64,000 bases of DNA from the NCBI GenBank assembly GCA_041395905.1, contig JAWKZP010000003.1:62001-126000 (forward strand). Direction: 5' to 3'. Source of the DNA: UBA7803 sp041395905. Lineage in GTDB: Bacteria > Pseudomonadota > Gammaproteobacteria > Pseudomonadales > Azotimanducaceae. The notes beneath the pieces were generated by a model, which made no database searches, was not told the origin of the DNA, and was given only the letters and a program-made list of their open reading frames with translations. The position numbers were made by a program, and so were the translations under genes. Shown here piece by piece: positions 56,051 through 64,000 of the stretch; the first letter of the stretch is position 1, and the number at the start of each line of letters is the position of its first letter.

Positions 56051-57535
56051 TTGAACGAGCCGAAGCAAGCCAGCACCGCGGACGTGGTGATCACCATCGG
56101 CACCACCATCACGCTGCTGGCGCTTTCGGTAGCTCTGTTCGGCAGCGATTCCTCGAGCGGCGCGAACCAGATCGCGCTGGTGATCGGCGCGGTCATCGCC
56201 ACGGGCGTCGGTATCAAGAATGGCCACACCTGGAAGGTCATCGAAGAGAACATCGTCAGCGGCATCGCAACCGCGCTGCCGGCCATCCTGATCCTGTTCT
56301 CCGTAGGCAGCCTCATCGGCATCTGGATGCTCTCGGGCACCGTGCCGACCATGATCTACTACGGCCTGCTGCTGCTCGACCCGGCCATCTTCTACGCTGC
56401 CACCTGCTTGCTGTGCGCGATAACCGCACTGTCCATCGGCAGCTCCTGGACGGTCGCCGGCACCCTCGGCATCGCACTGGTGGGCGTCGCCGCGGCGCTC
56501 GGCCTGTCCGTCGAGATCACGGCCGGCGCGATCATTTCCGGGGCCTACCTGGGCGACAAGCTGTCACCGCTCTCGGACACCACCAACCTCGCGCCGGCAG
56601 TGACCGGCATCGACATCTTCACCCACATCCGGCACATGAGCTGGACCACGCTGCCGAGCTTCGTCATCGCGCTGGTGGCGTTCGCGCTCATCGGCCTGTT
56701 CGGCCCGAGCCCGCACGGAGACACCGGAGCGCTCAGCCGCACGCTCGATCTGCTCGCCGCCAGCTTCGACATCGGGCCGCTGATGCTGCTGCCGGTGGCG
56801 CTGGTGGTCTACCTGGCGGCACGCAAGGTGCCGGCAGTCGCATCCATTCTGGCCGGCGTGCTGCTCGGCGCCATCATGGCGCTGATTTTTCAGCAGCCGG
56901 CGATCCTGGCGCTCGCCGGCGGCGAGGTGACCGATGCGGGCACCGGCACCCGGTTGCTGCGCAGCGTGTGGACCGTGCTGTTCAACGGCTACTCGGCGAG
57001 CACGGGGGACGCCAACCTGGACGCCCTGCTGTCGCGCGGCGGCATGAGCTCGATGCTGAACACCGTGTGGCTGATCATCTGCGCCATGTGCTTCGGCAGC
57101 GCCATGGAAAAAGCCGGCGTGCTCGCGCGGCTCGTGGAGGTGCTCGTGGCCATGGCACGCAGCACCGGCTCGCTGATCGCCACCACGCTTGCTACCTGTT
57201 TCGGAGTCAACGTGCTGGCGGCCGACCAGTACATGGCCATCGTGATCCCCGGCCGGATGTTTGGCGATGCCTATCGCGCGCGCGGACTGCACGCCAAGAA
57301 TCTGGCACGAACGCTGGAGGACGCCGGGACCATCACGTCGCCCCTGGTGCCCTGGAACACCTGCGGCGCCTACATGGCCGCCACGCTGGGCGTGCCGACC
57401 CTGGCCTACCTGCCGTTCGCGTTCTTCAATCTGATCAACCCGTTCGTCTCGGCGCTGTACGGCTACACGGGCTACAAGATTGCGCCTGCCGACCCGCCTG
57501 CGGCGCCCGTGGCGGAAGCAGAAGCGCAGGCCTAA
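56051..57535 (+). CDS. nhaC: NhaC-family Na+/H+ antiporter
   Basis: 494 residues, about eleven helices. GSSWTVAGTLGIALVG, AYLGDKLSPLSDTTNLAPA and TCFGVNVLAADQYMAIVIPG are hallmark NhaC segments, and DAGTITSPLVPWNTCGAYMA follows. Exchanges sodium or a related solute for protons at the inner membrane. I start at TTG 56051, behind GGGGA, because its product MNEPKQAS lines up with family starts; ATG 56021 is an alternative. The stop overlaps the convergent protease gene by four bases. Confidence 0.92.
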   Translation: MNEPKQASTADVVITIGTTITLLALSVALFGSDSSSGANQIALVIGAVIATGVGIKNGHTWKVIEENIVSGIATALPAILILFSVGSLIGIWMLSGTVPTMIYYGLLLLDPAIFYAATCLLCAITALSIGSSWTVAGTLGIALVGVAAALGLSVEITAGAIISGAYLGDKLSPLSDTTNLAPAVTGIDIFTHIRHMSWTTLPSFVIALVAFALIGLFGPSPHGDTGALSRTLDLLAASFDIGPLMLLPVALVVYLAARKVPAVASILAGVLLGAIMALIFQQPAILALAGGEVTDAGTGTRLLRSVWTVLFNGYSASTGDANLDALLSRGGMSSMLNTVWLIICAMCFGSAMEKAGVLARLVEVLVAMARSTGSLIATTLATCFGVNVLAADQYMAIVIPGRMFGDAYRARGLHAKNLARTLEDAGTITSPLVPWNTCGAYMAATLGVPTLAYLPFAFFNLINPFVSALYGYTGYKIAPADPPAAPVAEAEAQA

Positions 57536-58734
57536 TGCGCCTGCTCGGCCTGCGGCTGATGCAGCATCACCCAGCGTAGAACGTCAGAACCCCGCACCAG
57601 CCCCACTACCTGACCGCCACTGACCACTGCCACGGGCTGGTCGCCCGACTGCATCAACGCATTCAGCGCCGTGGCCGCCATGGCGTTCACGTCCAGCGCC
57701 CGGGCCGCGCTGATGGGCAGCATCACGTCGGCCAGGCGGCGCGAGCCGCGCTCGGCGAGCGGGATGCTCGCCACTTCCGCCATGCTGACCAGCCCCACCG
57801 AACCCTGCGCATCGCGCACCGGCCACAGCAGCTGATTGCCGCGCAGCAGGTAGTCCTCGACGAACTCCTCGACCGTGACGTCCGCAGGCACGCTGTCGAA
57901 GCGCGTGCGCATGACGTCGCCCACCCGCAGCGCGCGCAGCGTGCGCTGCGTGAGCATCTGCGCGTAGCTGGCGCTGGCCAGATGGCTGAGAAACCAGCCG
58001 ATGAGGATCAGCCACAGCCCGCCCAGCGACTTCAGCACCAGCAGATTCCAGAACCCGAGCCCCATGAGCACCCAGCCGAACCAGCGGCCGGCGGTCGACG
58101 CCATGCGGGTCGCGCGCAGCTGATCGCCGGTCAGGCGCCAGACCACCGCGCGAAACACCCGCCCGCCGTCGAGCGGGAAGCCCGGAATCAGGTTGAATAT
58201 CGCCAGCATCAGATTCACCGAGCCGAGCCACACACACGCGGTCAGTGCCGGGCTCAGCTGAGCCATGGCGGTTTCGGGGTCCGCCAGCAGCTGATCGACC
58301 ACCTCCCGATCACCGGCCAGCGACACGATGCCGCTGAACAGCAGCCCGAGCAGTGCGCTCATCAACGGGCCGGCGATGGCAATGGTGAACTCCGCCTGCG
58401 GCGTTTCCGCCTCGGACTCGATCTCGGCCATGCCGCCGAACAGAAACAGGGTGATGCGCGGCACGCGAATCCCATAGCGACGCGCTACCAGCGAGTGGGA
58501 CAGCTCGTGCGCCAGCAGCGAGGCGAAGAACACGATGCCGGCAACGAACGCGGTGCTCCACGCGGTGGCCCGCGACCACTCGGGATGCCACGCGGGGAAC
58601 AGCCCCGAGCCGAGGCTGTAGACGATGAGGGCGAAGATGATCGCTACGCTGAAGTCCAGACGGATCTCGATGCCGAAGATCTGAAACAGGCGTATCCCGC
58701 TGCGCTTGCCACCCAATGGACCGACTTCGCTCAC
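57532..58734 (-). CDS. Site-2 protease family metallopeptidase with CBS domains
   Basis: 400 residues. Six helices form an M50 intramembrane protease with the zinc motif HELSH (residues 76-80) and the second metal motif IPGFPLDGGRVFRA near 185. From about 275 to 395 two CBS domains follow (VGDVMRTRFDSVPADVTVEE and LADVMLPISAARALDVNAMA), which probably bind an adenine nucleotide. This layout matches the SpoIVFB-like CBS group. Substrate unknown. It lies just downstream of coaX. Confidence 0.92.
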   Translation of the reverse strand: MSEVGPLGGKRSGIRLFQIFGIEIRLDFSVAIIFALIVYSLGSGLFPAWHPEWSRATAWSTAFVAGIVFFASLLAHELSHSLVARRYGIRVPRITLFLFGGMAEIESEAETPQAEFTIAIAGPLMSALLGLLFSGIVSLAGDREVVDQLLADPETAMAQLSPALTACVWLGSVNLMLAIFNLIPGFPLDGGRVFRAVVWRLTGDQLRATRMASTAGRWFGWVLMGLGFWNLLVLKSLGGLWLILIGWFLSHLASASYAQMLTQRTLRALRVGDVMRTRFDSVPADVTVEEFVEDYLLRGNQLLWPVRDAQGSVGLVSMAEVASIPLAERGSRRLADVMLPISAARALDVNAMAATALNALMQSGDQPVAVVSGGQVVGLVRGSDVLRWVMLHQPQAEQAH

Positions 58735-58784
58735 CTCACCTCCCGCTTTACAGACCCTGAGCCGCGCAGGATAACAGAGCCGGC

Positions 58785-59555
58785 TCAGGTGTTGAGCCGC
58801 AGCGCCTCACGCAGACCAACGAGGATCATGTCGGGGTGAATGGCATCGAACAGATCCTGCTCTTCGAACAGATGCGAAAAACCGCCCGTGGCGAGCCGCA
58901 GCGGCGGGTCGTCCGGAAACGCCTCTGCCGTCATCCGGGTGGTCAGCTCGCGCACCATGCCGACGTTGCTCCAGAACAGGCCGTTCTGGATGCTTTCCAC
59001 CGTGGATCGACCGATGACCCCCTGAACCGGAACGATCTCCACAGACGGCAGCTTGGCCGTTTTCTCCACCAGTGCCTCGATGGCGAGCCGCACACCGGGC
59101 ATGATGTTGCCGCCCAGGAACTCGCGCTCCCTGGTGACCGCCGTCACGGTGGTGGCCGTGCCGAAATCGACGATGATCAGATTGCGATCCGGATGCAGTT
59201 TCAGCGCGCCCATGGCGTCGGCGATGCGGTCCGACCCGACCTCCTTCGGATCCCGATATAGGATCTTCAGGCCCGTCTTGACGCCGGGGCGCAGAACCAG
59301 CGGATCGATGTGGAAGTACTTCTGACAGCAGGCGCGCAGGGAGTAGATCATGTCGGGCACCACGGACGACAGCGCGATCTGACGGACCAGATCCGGGTCG
59401 ATGCCGTTTTCGCGCAGCGCCGCGCGCATGAACACGCCCAGCTCGTCAGAAGACGCACGCACCACCGACGTCCGGCGGAACTGCACCACCAGCCGCTCGC
59501 CGTCGTACACCCCGCAGAGTATCTGGCTGTTGCCAACGTCCACGCACAGAATCAT
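58785..59555 (-). CDS. coaX: Type III pantothenate kinase CoaX
   Basis: 256 residues, ASKHA fold. CVDVGNSQILCGVYDGE holds the phosphate-binding loop, with GSDRIADAMGAL and VDFGTATTVTAV as further family motifs. It phosphorylates pantothenate, the first committed step to coenzyme A. ATG 59553-59555 overlaps the panC stop as ATGA, so the pathway genes panB-panC-coaX are coupled; the longer open frame is inside panC. Confidence 0.96.
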   Translation of the reverse strand: MILCVDVGNSQILCGVYDGERLVVQFRRTSVVRASSDELGVFMRAALRENGIDPDLVRQIALSSVVPDMIYSLRACCQKYFHIDPLVLRPGVKTGLKILYRDPKEVGSDRIADAMGALKLHPDRNLIIVDFGTATTVTAVTREREFLGGNIMPGVRLAIEALVEKTAKLPSVEIVPVQGVIGRSTVESIQNGLFWSNVGMVRELTTRMTAEAFPDDPPLRLATGGFSHLFEEQDLFDAIHPDMILVGLREALRLNT

Positions 59556-60337
59556 GCGCTGCTCTCCCCTCCGGCCCGCGCCACGTTGTCGATGAGCCGC
59601 ACGCGGCGGCCGCCACCCTCGATGGCCGCGGCGCCGAAGCGTCGTCCTGCCCGAGACTCGACGTAGTCTACTGCAAAGCCTGCCGCGGCGAGCCGTGCCG
59701 CCACCTCGGCGTCGTCCAGATCTGACGTCAGCAGCCGGTGCAGCAATGGCGCGAGCGCCCTGCCGCGCGCGTCCAGCAGCGCATTGCGCGAGCTCATGGC
59801 GAGTCCATCCACCTCGCGCACCGTCTCGCAGGGCACGATCTCGACGTCGATGAACAGGGCCGCACACATGTCCCGCACCAGAAGATACTGCTGGTAGTCC
59901 TTCTCCCCGAAGTAGGCACGCCGCGGCCGCACCAGATTCAGGAGTTTCAGCACCACCGTCAGCACGCCGGTGAAATGGCCGGCCCGATGGGCGCCGCAGA
60001 GCTCACGGCTGAAGCGGTTCTCCGTCACCTGATAGCGGAAGCCGTCGGCATACAGCTCGTCGTAGCGCGGCAGCAGCACGGCGCTCACGCCCAGTGATCG
60101 CGCCAGCTCGAGATCCTGCTCCAGGGTACAGGGATAGCGGGCCAGGTCGCCGGGATCGTCGAACTGGGTCGGATTGACGTAGATGCTGAGCACACTGTGA
60201 TCGTTCTCGGCAACACTGCGTCGAATCAACGCCGCATGCCCCTGGTGCAGCGCGCCCATGGTGGGCACGAAGCCCAGGCTGCCGGTCAGCTCAGCCCGCA
60301 GCTGCCGCCAGTCCTCGAGACGTTTGCTGATCCTCAC
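59552..60337 (-). CDS. panC: Pantothenate synthetase PanC
   Basis: 261 residues. Joins pantoate and beta-alanine with ATP. The adenylate-forming motifs are FVPTMGALHQGHAALIR, VNPTQFDDPGDLARYPCTLE, FGEKDYQQYLLVRDM and MSSRN. The start is the GTG at 60335-60337, overlapping the panB stop as GTGA and aligning with family starts (VRISKRLEDW). C-terminal domain slightly short, still within the family range. Confidence 0.96.
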   Translation of the reverse strand: MRISKRLEDWRQLRAELTGSLGFVPTMGALHQGHAALIRRSVAENDHSVLSIYVNPTQFDDPGDLARYPCTLEQDLELARSLGVSAVLLPRYDELYADGFRYQVTENRFSRELCGAHRAGHFTGVLTVVLKLLNLVRPRRAYFGEKDYQQYLLVRDMCAALFIDVEIVPCETVREVDGLAMSSRNALLDARGRALAPLLHRLLTSDLDDAEVAARLAAAGFAVDYVESRAGRRFGAAAIEGGGRRVRLIDNVARAGGESSA

Positions 60338-61143
60338 GCGTACGCCTCCCGCGCGCAGGGGAAGCGCCGCGCCTGCACGTCCTCGTGAAACCGGTTGACC
60401 GCTGCAGAGACCGTGCCGTGCAGATCTTCGTAGCGCCGCACGAACCGCGGCGTGAACGTCGGATCCGCACCCAGCAGGTCCTGCAGCACCAGCACCTGGC
60501 CGTCCGTCTCGGCGCCGGCACCGATGCCGATCACCGGGATGTCCACGGCCCGGCTGACGCAGCGGCCGAGCGCAGCCGGCACGCATTCCAGCACCAGGGC
60601 AAAGCAGCCGGCCCCGGCCAGTCGCCGTGCCGACTCCACCAGCGCGCGCGCCGCCGCCTCTTCGCGCCCCTGCACCCGGTGGCCGCCGATGCCATGCACG
60701 GACTGCGGCGTCAGCCCCAGGTGGCCCATCACGGGTACCCCCGCGTCGACGATGTGGGCGATGAGCTCGACGATGCCTTTCTCGCCCTCGATCTTGACCG
60801 CCTGCGCGCCCGCCTGCATGAGCGCCTGAACCGAGTCCATGGCGGGGACGAGGCCCTTGCGCGCGGCGAGAAACGGTACGTCGGCGACGATCAGCTTGTC
60901 GGGCGCGCCCCGGGCCACCGCGCGGGTGTGCAGCGCCATCATGTCCGTGTCCGCGTGCACGGTGGAATCGTAGCCGTGCACCACCATAGCCAGACTGTCC
61001 CCCACCAGCAGGCAGTCCACGTCGCTGTCATTGAGAATCCGGGCCGTCCAGTGGTCGTAGCAGGTCACCATCGAAATGGCCCGCCCGGACCCTTTGCGGG
61101 CGGCCAGATCCGGTGCGCTCAAACGTTTTGCCGTTGCTCCCAC
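60334..61143 (-). CDS. panB: 3-methyl-2-oxobutanoate hydroxymethyltransferase PanB
   Basis: 269 residues. Adds a hydroxymethyl group from methylene-tetrahydrofolate on the way to pantoate. Family motifs: MVTCYDHWTARIL, LLVGDSLAMVVHGYDSTV, VKIEGEKG and MGHLGLTPQSVHGIGG. I start at GTG 61141-61143, because AAGGAGG lies 6 bases upstream; the open frame continues 32 more codons but is basic and unconserved. First gene of the panB-panC-coaX operon. Confidence 0.95.
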   Translation of the reverse strand: MGATAKRLSAPDLAARKGSGRAISMVTCYDHWTARILNDSDVDCLLVGDSLAMVVHGYDSTVHADTDMMALHTRAVARGAPDKLIVADVPFLAARKGLVPAMDSVQALMQAGAQAVKIEGEKGIVELIAHIVDAGVPVMGHLGLTPQSVHGIGGHRVQGREEAAARALVESARRLAGAGCFALVLECVPAALGRCVSRAVDIPVIGIGAGAETDGQVLVLQDLLGADPTFTPRFVRRYEDLHGTVSAAVNRFHEDVQARRFPCAREAYA

Positions 61144-61474
61144 GAAAGTCCTCCTTCCCGTACGCCGACGGGATGGGCAGGCGGCGTGAGAGCCCTGAGG
61201 GGACGGGGGCGCGGTACCCGGCGATCCCTGCGGGACCACCGGCGCGAATGCCGGGAGCAGTGCTGCTCGAATTCCGGTACCTGTCCACCACGGGGATCAA
61301 GTCCGCTTGCCGAAGCTTGCTAGTCCGTTCAACTGTGTAACACTGTGCCGGTCTCCGTCCCGAACCAGGCGCCGGGCGCTGTCGCGCTCAGTCCAGGGGT
61401 GCGGGTTCGGAGCCGCACGCGAACGCTACGTCAGCGCTGGACGGATGTCCAGCCGTCGCCGTTGGAGAAAATCG
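61144..61474. promoter_or_regulatory. Gap between divergent panB and the amidohydrolase gene
   Basis: A 331-base stretch with no gene that I can support. It must hold both promoters but no good -35/-10 pair is visible. A perfect short dyad GAGCAG-TG-CTGCTC lies near 61255-61268 and the sequence GGTACC occurs twice, flanking it. The frames that cross the region have no family likeness. Confidence 0.4.
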
Positions 61475-63283
61475 ATGCCGAATCCTACCCGCCCCCGCCC
61501 TGGCACATGGCTGCCGCTTCTGCTGAGCGTCCTGCTCGGCGCCTTCACCGCGTGCAGCCGGGAGCAGCCAGCCGGTGAAGCCGTCGGTCCGGCTGACGCA
61601 GCCGATCTGGTCATCGTCAACGGCAACGTCTACACGTTCACCTGGGCCGAACCGGGCCTGGATGGAAAGCCGGCGCCGGATGCTCCGGTGGACGGTGACG
61701 GCTGGCATGGCGATGCCGAGGCGGTCGCGATCCGGGACGGCCGGATCGTGCTCGTGGGCGACGACGCGGCGGCCCGCGCGCTGATCGGCCCGCATACGGA
61801 GGTACTGGACGTCGCCGGTGCCACCGTGCTGCCCGGGCTGATCGAATCTCACACCCACGTGTTCGAGCTCGGCGCCAAGCTCAGCCGTGTCGATCTGGAC
61901 GGCGTCGCGACCGAAGCAGAGGCCGTCGCACGGGTGGCAGAGGCCGCCCGCAACACCGCCCCGGGGGAGTGGATCGTCGGCCAGGGCTGGGACGAAGGCG
62001 CCTGGGCAAATCACTATCCCGACCTGCGCCTGTTGAGCGAAGCGGTTCCCGACAATCCGGTGTTTCTGCGCAGCCTGCACGGCTTCGCCGGCTGGGCCAA
62101 CCGGCTCGCGCTGCAGCGCGCCGGCATCACGGCCGACACCGAAGCCCCGGTTGGCGGCGAGATCCGCACGTTCGCGGATGGCGAGCCGAACGGGCTGCTG
62201 CTGAACCGGGCGGTACCGCTGCTCGACAACGCCATTCCGCCGCCGACCCCCGAGCAGCGCCGCGTGGAGCTGCTGCGCGCACTGCAGCAGATGGCCAGCG
62301 ACGGCTATGTGGCGGTTCACGAAGCCGGCGTGGTGTCCGCCGACATGGCCATCCTCGAAGCGCTGGAGGCCGAAGGCGCCCTGCCCGTGCGGGTCTACGC
62401 CATGCTGTCGGTGCGCGACGAACCCCTGGCCTATCAGTGGCTGGAGCGCGGGCCCGACGCCGACACGGACAGCTTTCTGGTCACCCGCGCGGTGAAGGCC
62501 TACTACGACGGCGCGCTGGGATCACGCGGCGCACGTCTGCTCGAGGATTACTCCGACCAGCCCGGACATCGGGGCGTCAGCGGTTCGGGTTACGGCTTCA
62601 ACCAGGCCCTCACCGCGGACCTGATGCGCGCCGGCTTTCAGGTGGCCATTCACGCCATCGGGGACGCCGGCAACCGTGAGGCGCTGGACTTCATAGAACG
62701 CGTGTACGCAAGCGATCCCGGCACGCGGCAAGGCCGCCACCGCATCGAGCACGCGCAGGTCGTCCATCCCGAAGACATGGACCGCTTCGCGGAGCTCGAC
62801 GTGATCGCCTCGATGGAGCCGCCGCATGCAGTGGAGGACAAGACCTGGGCGGAGCAACGCCTGGGCCCGCAGCGCATTCGCGGCGCCTACGCCTGGCGCA
62901 CGCTGCGTGAACATGGCGCCCGCCTGACCTTCAACGCCGACAACCCGGGCTCGGATCACAGCATCTTCTATGGCCTGCATTCGGCCGTGACCCGCCAGGA
63001 CAAGAATCTGGAACCTCCGGGGGGCTGGTATCCGGACCAGAACATGACCATGGAAGAAGCGCTACGCGGCTACACGGTCTGGTCGGCATATGCCGCGTTC
63101 ATGGATGGGGACACGGGCGTGCTGGCCCCGGGACGCTGGGGCGACGTCACCGTGCTCAGCATCGATCCGTTGCGCGTGGCCGCCAGCGATCCCGGCGCGC
63201 TGCTCAATGGCAGCGTCATCGCCACCGTGGTGGCTGGGCGATTGCAGTATCCGGCGCCGCCGGCACAGACCGCGCAGCGCTGA
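61475..63283 (+). CDS. Lipoprotein amidohydrolase (YtcJ/AepA-like)
   Basis: 602 residues. MPNPTRPRPGTWLPLLLSVL then LGAFTAC is a lipoprotein signal with Cys as the lipidation site, so it is membrane-anchored outside the cytoplasm. The metal-dependent amidohydrolase core shows LPGLIESHTHVFELG, KAYYDGALGSRGA, IHAIGDAGNREALDF and RIEHAQVVHPEDM, as in the YtcJ family. GGAG precedes the ATG at 61475; the longer frame starts in the promoter region. Substrate unknown, likely an amide or N-acyl compound. Confidence 0.9.
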   Translation: MPNPTRPRPGTWLPLLLSVLLGAFTACSREQPAGEAVGPADAADLVIVNGNVYTFTWAEPGLDGKPAPDAPVDGDGWHGDAEAVAIRDGRIVLVGDDAAARALIGPHTEVLDVAGATVLPGLIESHTHVFELGAKLSRVDLDGVATEAEAVARVAEAARNTAPGEWIVGQGWDEGAWANHYPDLRLLSEAVPDNPVFLRSLHGFAGWANRLALQRAGITADTEAPVGGEIRTFADGEPNGLLLNRAVPLLDNAIPPPTPEQRRVELLRALQQMASDGYVAVHEAGVVSADMAILEALEAEGALPVRVYAMLSVRDEPLAYQWLERGPDADTDSFLVTRAVKAYYDGALGSRGARLLEDYSDQPGHRGVSGSGYGFNQALTADLMRAGFQVAIHAIGDAGNREALDFIERVYASDPGTRQGRHRIEHAQVVHPEDMDRFAELDVIASMEPPHAVEDKTWAEQRLGPQRIRGAYAWRTLREHGARLTFNADNPGSDHSIFYGLHSAVTRQDKNLEPPGGWYPDQNMTMEEALRGYTVWSAYAAFMDGDTGVLAPGRWGDVTVLSIDPLRVAASDPGALLNGSVIATVVAGRLQYPAPPAQTAQR

Positions 63284-63321
63284 GCGCGGCGTCATTGGCG
63301 ACTGACGGGAATCGCGACCCG

Positions 63322-64000
63322 TCAGCCGCTGCCCTGCGCCTGCAGACCCGCGAGGAAGCTGCGCACGTCGCGCGCGGTGCGGACAGGGTCCTCCTCCATG
63401 GGCACGTGACCCAGGTCGTCGTAAACGATCAGCTGCGAATTCGGCAGTAACTCGTGGAACCGCTGCCCTACCTCCGGCCCGATGAGCGTATCGCGCGCGC
63501 CCCAGAGAATCAGCGTCGGCTGGGTCAGCACGCTCAGGTCCGGCTCGGCGTCCTGCGTCGCCCCGGCGAACCCGCCGAAGCGCTTGAGGGTGGCAATGCG
63601 CGTGCCCTCGCGCAGGCTGAGCTGGTAGTAGCGCTGTATCAGCGCCTCGTCCACCACCGGTGAGTCGTTGTAGGCAGCCCTGAGACCCTGAACGGTGAGA
63701 TAGTACGGATCGAGATACCGGGCCAGCGCGCGGAACCAGGGCTGCCGCAGGAGCTCGAAAGCCAGCGGCGTATCGCCCGTCCGGGACGTCTCCTGGCGAC
63801 GCCACGACCACAGGCCCGAAGCATCCACCAGAATCATGGCGCGAACCGACTGCGGATGATCGAGCGCGTAGCGCCAGGTCACACCCCCGCCCATCGAGTT
63901 GCCGCCGAGCACGAAACGCGTGAGTCCCAGGTGCTCGACCACCTCGTGCACGGCTGCGCTAGACGCTTGCGGACCGTAGTCGTCACCCGGTACGCGGCCG
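63322..64000 (-). CDS. Alpha/beta hydrolase, truncated by the window end
   Basis: At least 226 residues are visible; the start lies beyond 64000. The nucleophile elbow is VLGGNSMGGGVTW, the acid lies in ILWGARDTLIGPEVG and the histidine in YDDLGHVPMEEDP, so the catalytic triad is complete. The open frame continues without a stop to the window edge with GRVPGDDYGPQ, matching the usual segment before the elbow. It converges on the amidohydrolase gene with 38 bases between. Substrate cannot be told. Confidence 0.88.
   Translation of the reverse strand, partial: GRVPGDDYGPQASSAAVHEVVEHLGLTRFVLGGNSMGGGVTWRYALDHPQSVRAMILVDASGLWSWRRQETSRTGDTPLAFELLRQPWFRALARYLDPYYLTVQGLRAAYNDSPVVDEALIQRYYQLSLREGTRIATLKRFGGFAGATQDAEPDLSVLTQPTLILWGARDTLIGPEVGQRFHELLPNSQLIVYDDLGHVPMEEDPVRTARDVRSFLAGLQAQGSG

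Overview
The window is about 64 kb of GC-rich DNA, densely packed with protein genes and without phage, insertion-sequence or CRISPR content. Gene content points to a gammaproteobacterium: SdhCDAB and SucAB-Lpd-SucCD in one run, an RpoS-type sigma factor, PrmB beside AroC, a DUF4892 protein and a SelABC locus. The MetX-like acyltransferase resembles the Xanthomonas serine O-succinyltransferase type. I cannot place it below class. Two large genes (sucA and a giant secreted protein) are each broken by one frameshift in a simple repeat, which fits a draft or metagenome-derived assembly at least as well as real mutations.

Region 1 (1-9.3 kb): leucine genes leuC-leuD-leuB on the minus strand with a divergent LysR regulator, then aroC, prmB, a DUF4892 protein, gpsA and htpG. 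htpG has a textbook sigma-32 promoter whose -35 box contains the sucD stop codon. Region 2 (9.3-22 kb): a TCA supercluster. sdhC-D-A-B, sucA-B, lpdA and sucC-D run on the minus strand, head-to-head with gltA, which has a clear sigma-70 promoter.

Region 3 (22-28.6 kb): rpoS lies directly behind a gene for a BldC-like MerR-type DNA-binding domain fused to a response-regulator receiver. Divergent from it is a GH172 (DUF2961) gene overlapping selA, then selB and the tRNA-Sec gene. Between the divergent units is an array of 9-bp direct repeats (ATCGNTTNR). BldC-type proteins are known to bind direct repeats cooperatively, so this looks like an autoregulatory operator array tying RpoS expression and selenocysteine insertion to one orphan receiver. 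This is the most interesting signal in the window.

Region 4 (28.6-42.6 kb): a class III cyclase-STAND-TPR signalling protein, a giant secreted C25-like protein with FFNIP pentapeptide repeats, a DUF2254 membrane protein, a MetX-family acyltransferase, a DsbA-like protein and an oxidoreductase-SelD fusion, which supplies selenophosphate for region 3. Region 5 (42.6-49.8 kb): a persulfide dioxygenase / DUF442 sulfurtransferase / YeiH exporter operon, then orphan mauE-mauD coupled to an omega-aminotransferase, and a spinster-type MFS transporter.

Region 6 (49.8-64 kb): an alkaline-phosphatase-like secreted enzyme, a YdjM-type membrane protein, a c-di-GMP pair (HD-GYP with altered active site, EAL), an MFS transporter, an NhaC antiporter, a site-2 protease, the coenzyme A precursor operon panB-panC-coaX, a lipoprotein amidohydrolase and a truncated alpha/beta hydrolase. 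Stop/start overlaps of 1-4 bases (ATGA, GTGA, TGATG) join many neighbouring genes, so translational coupling is the rule here.
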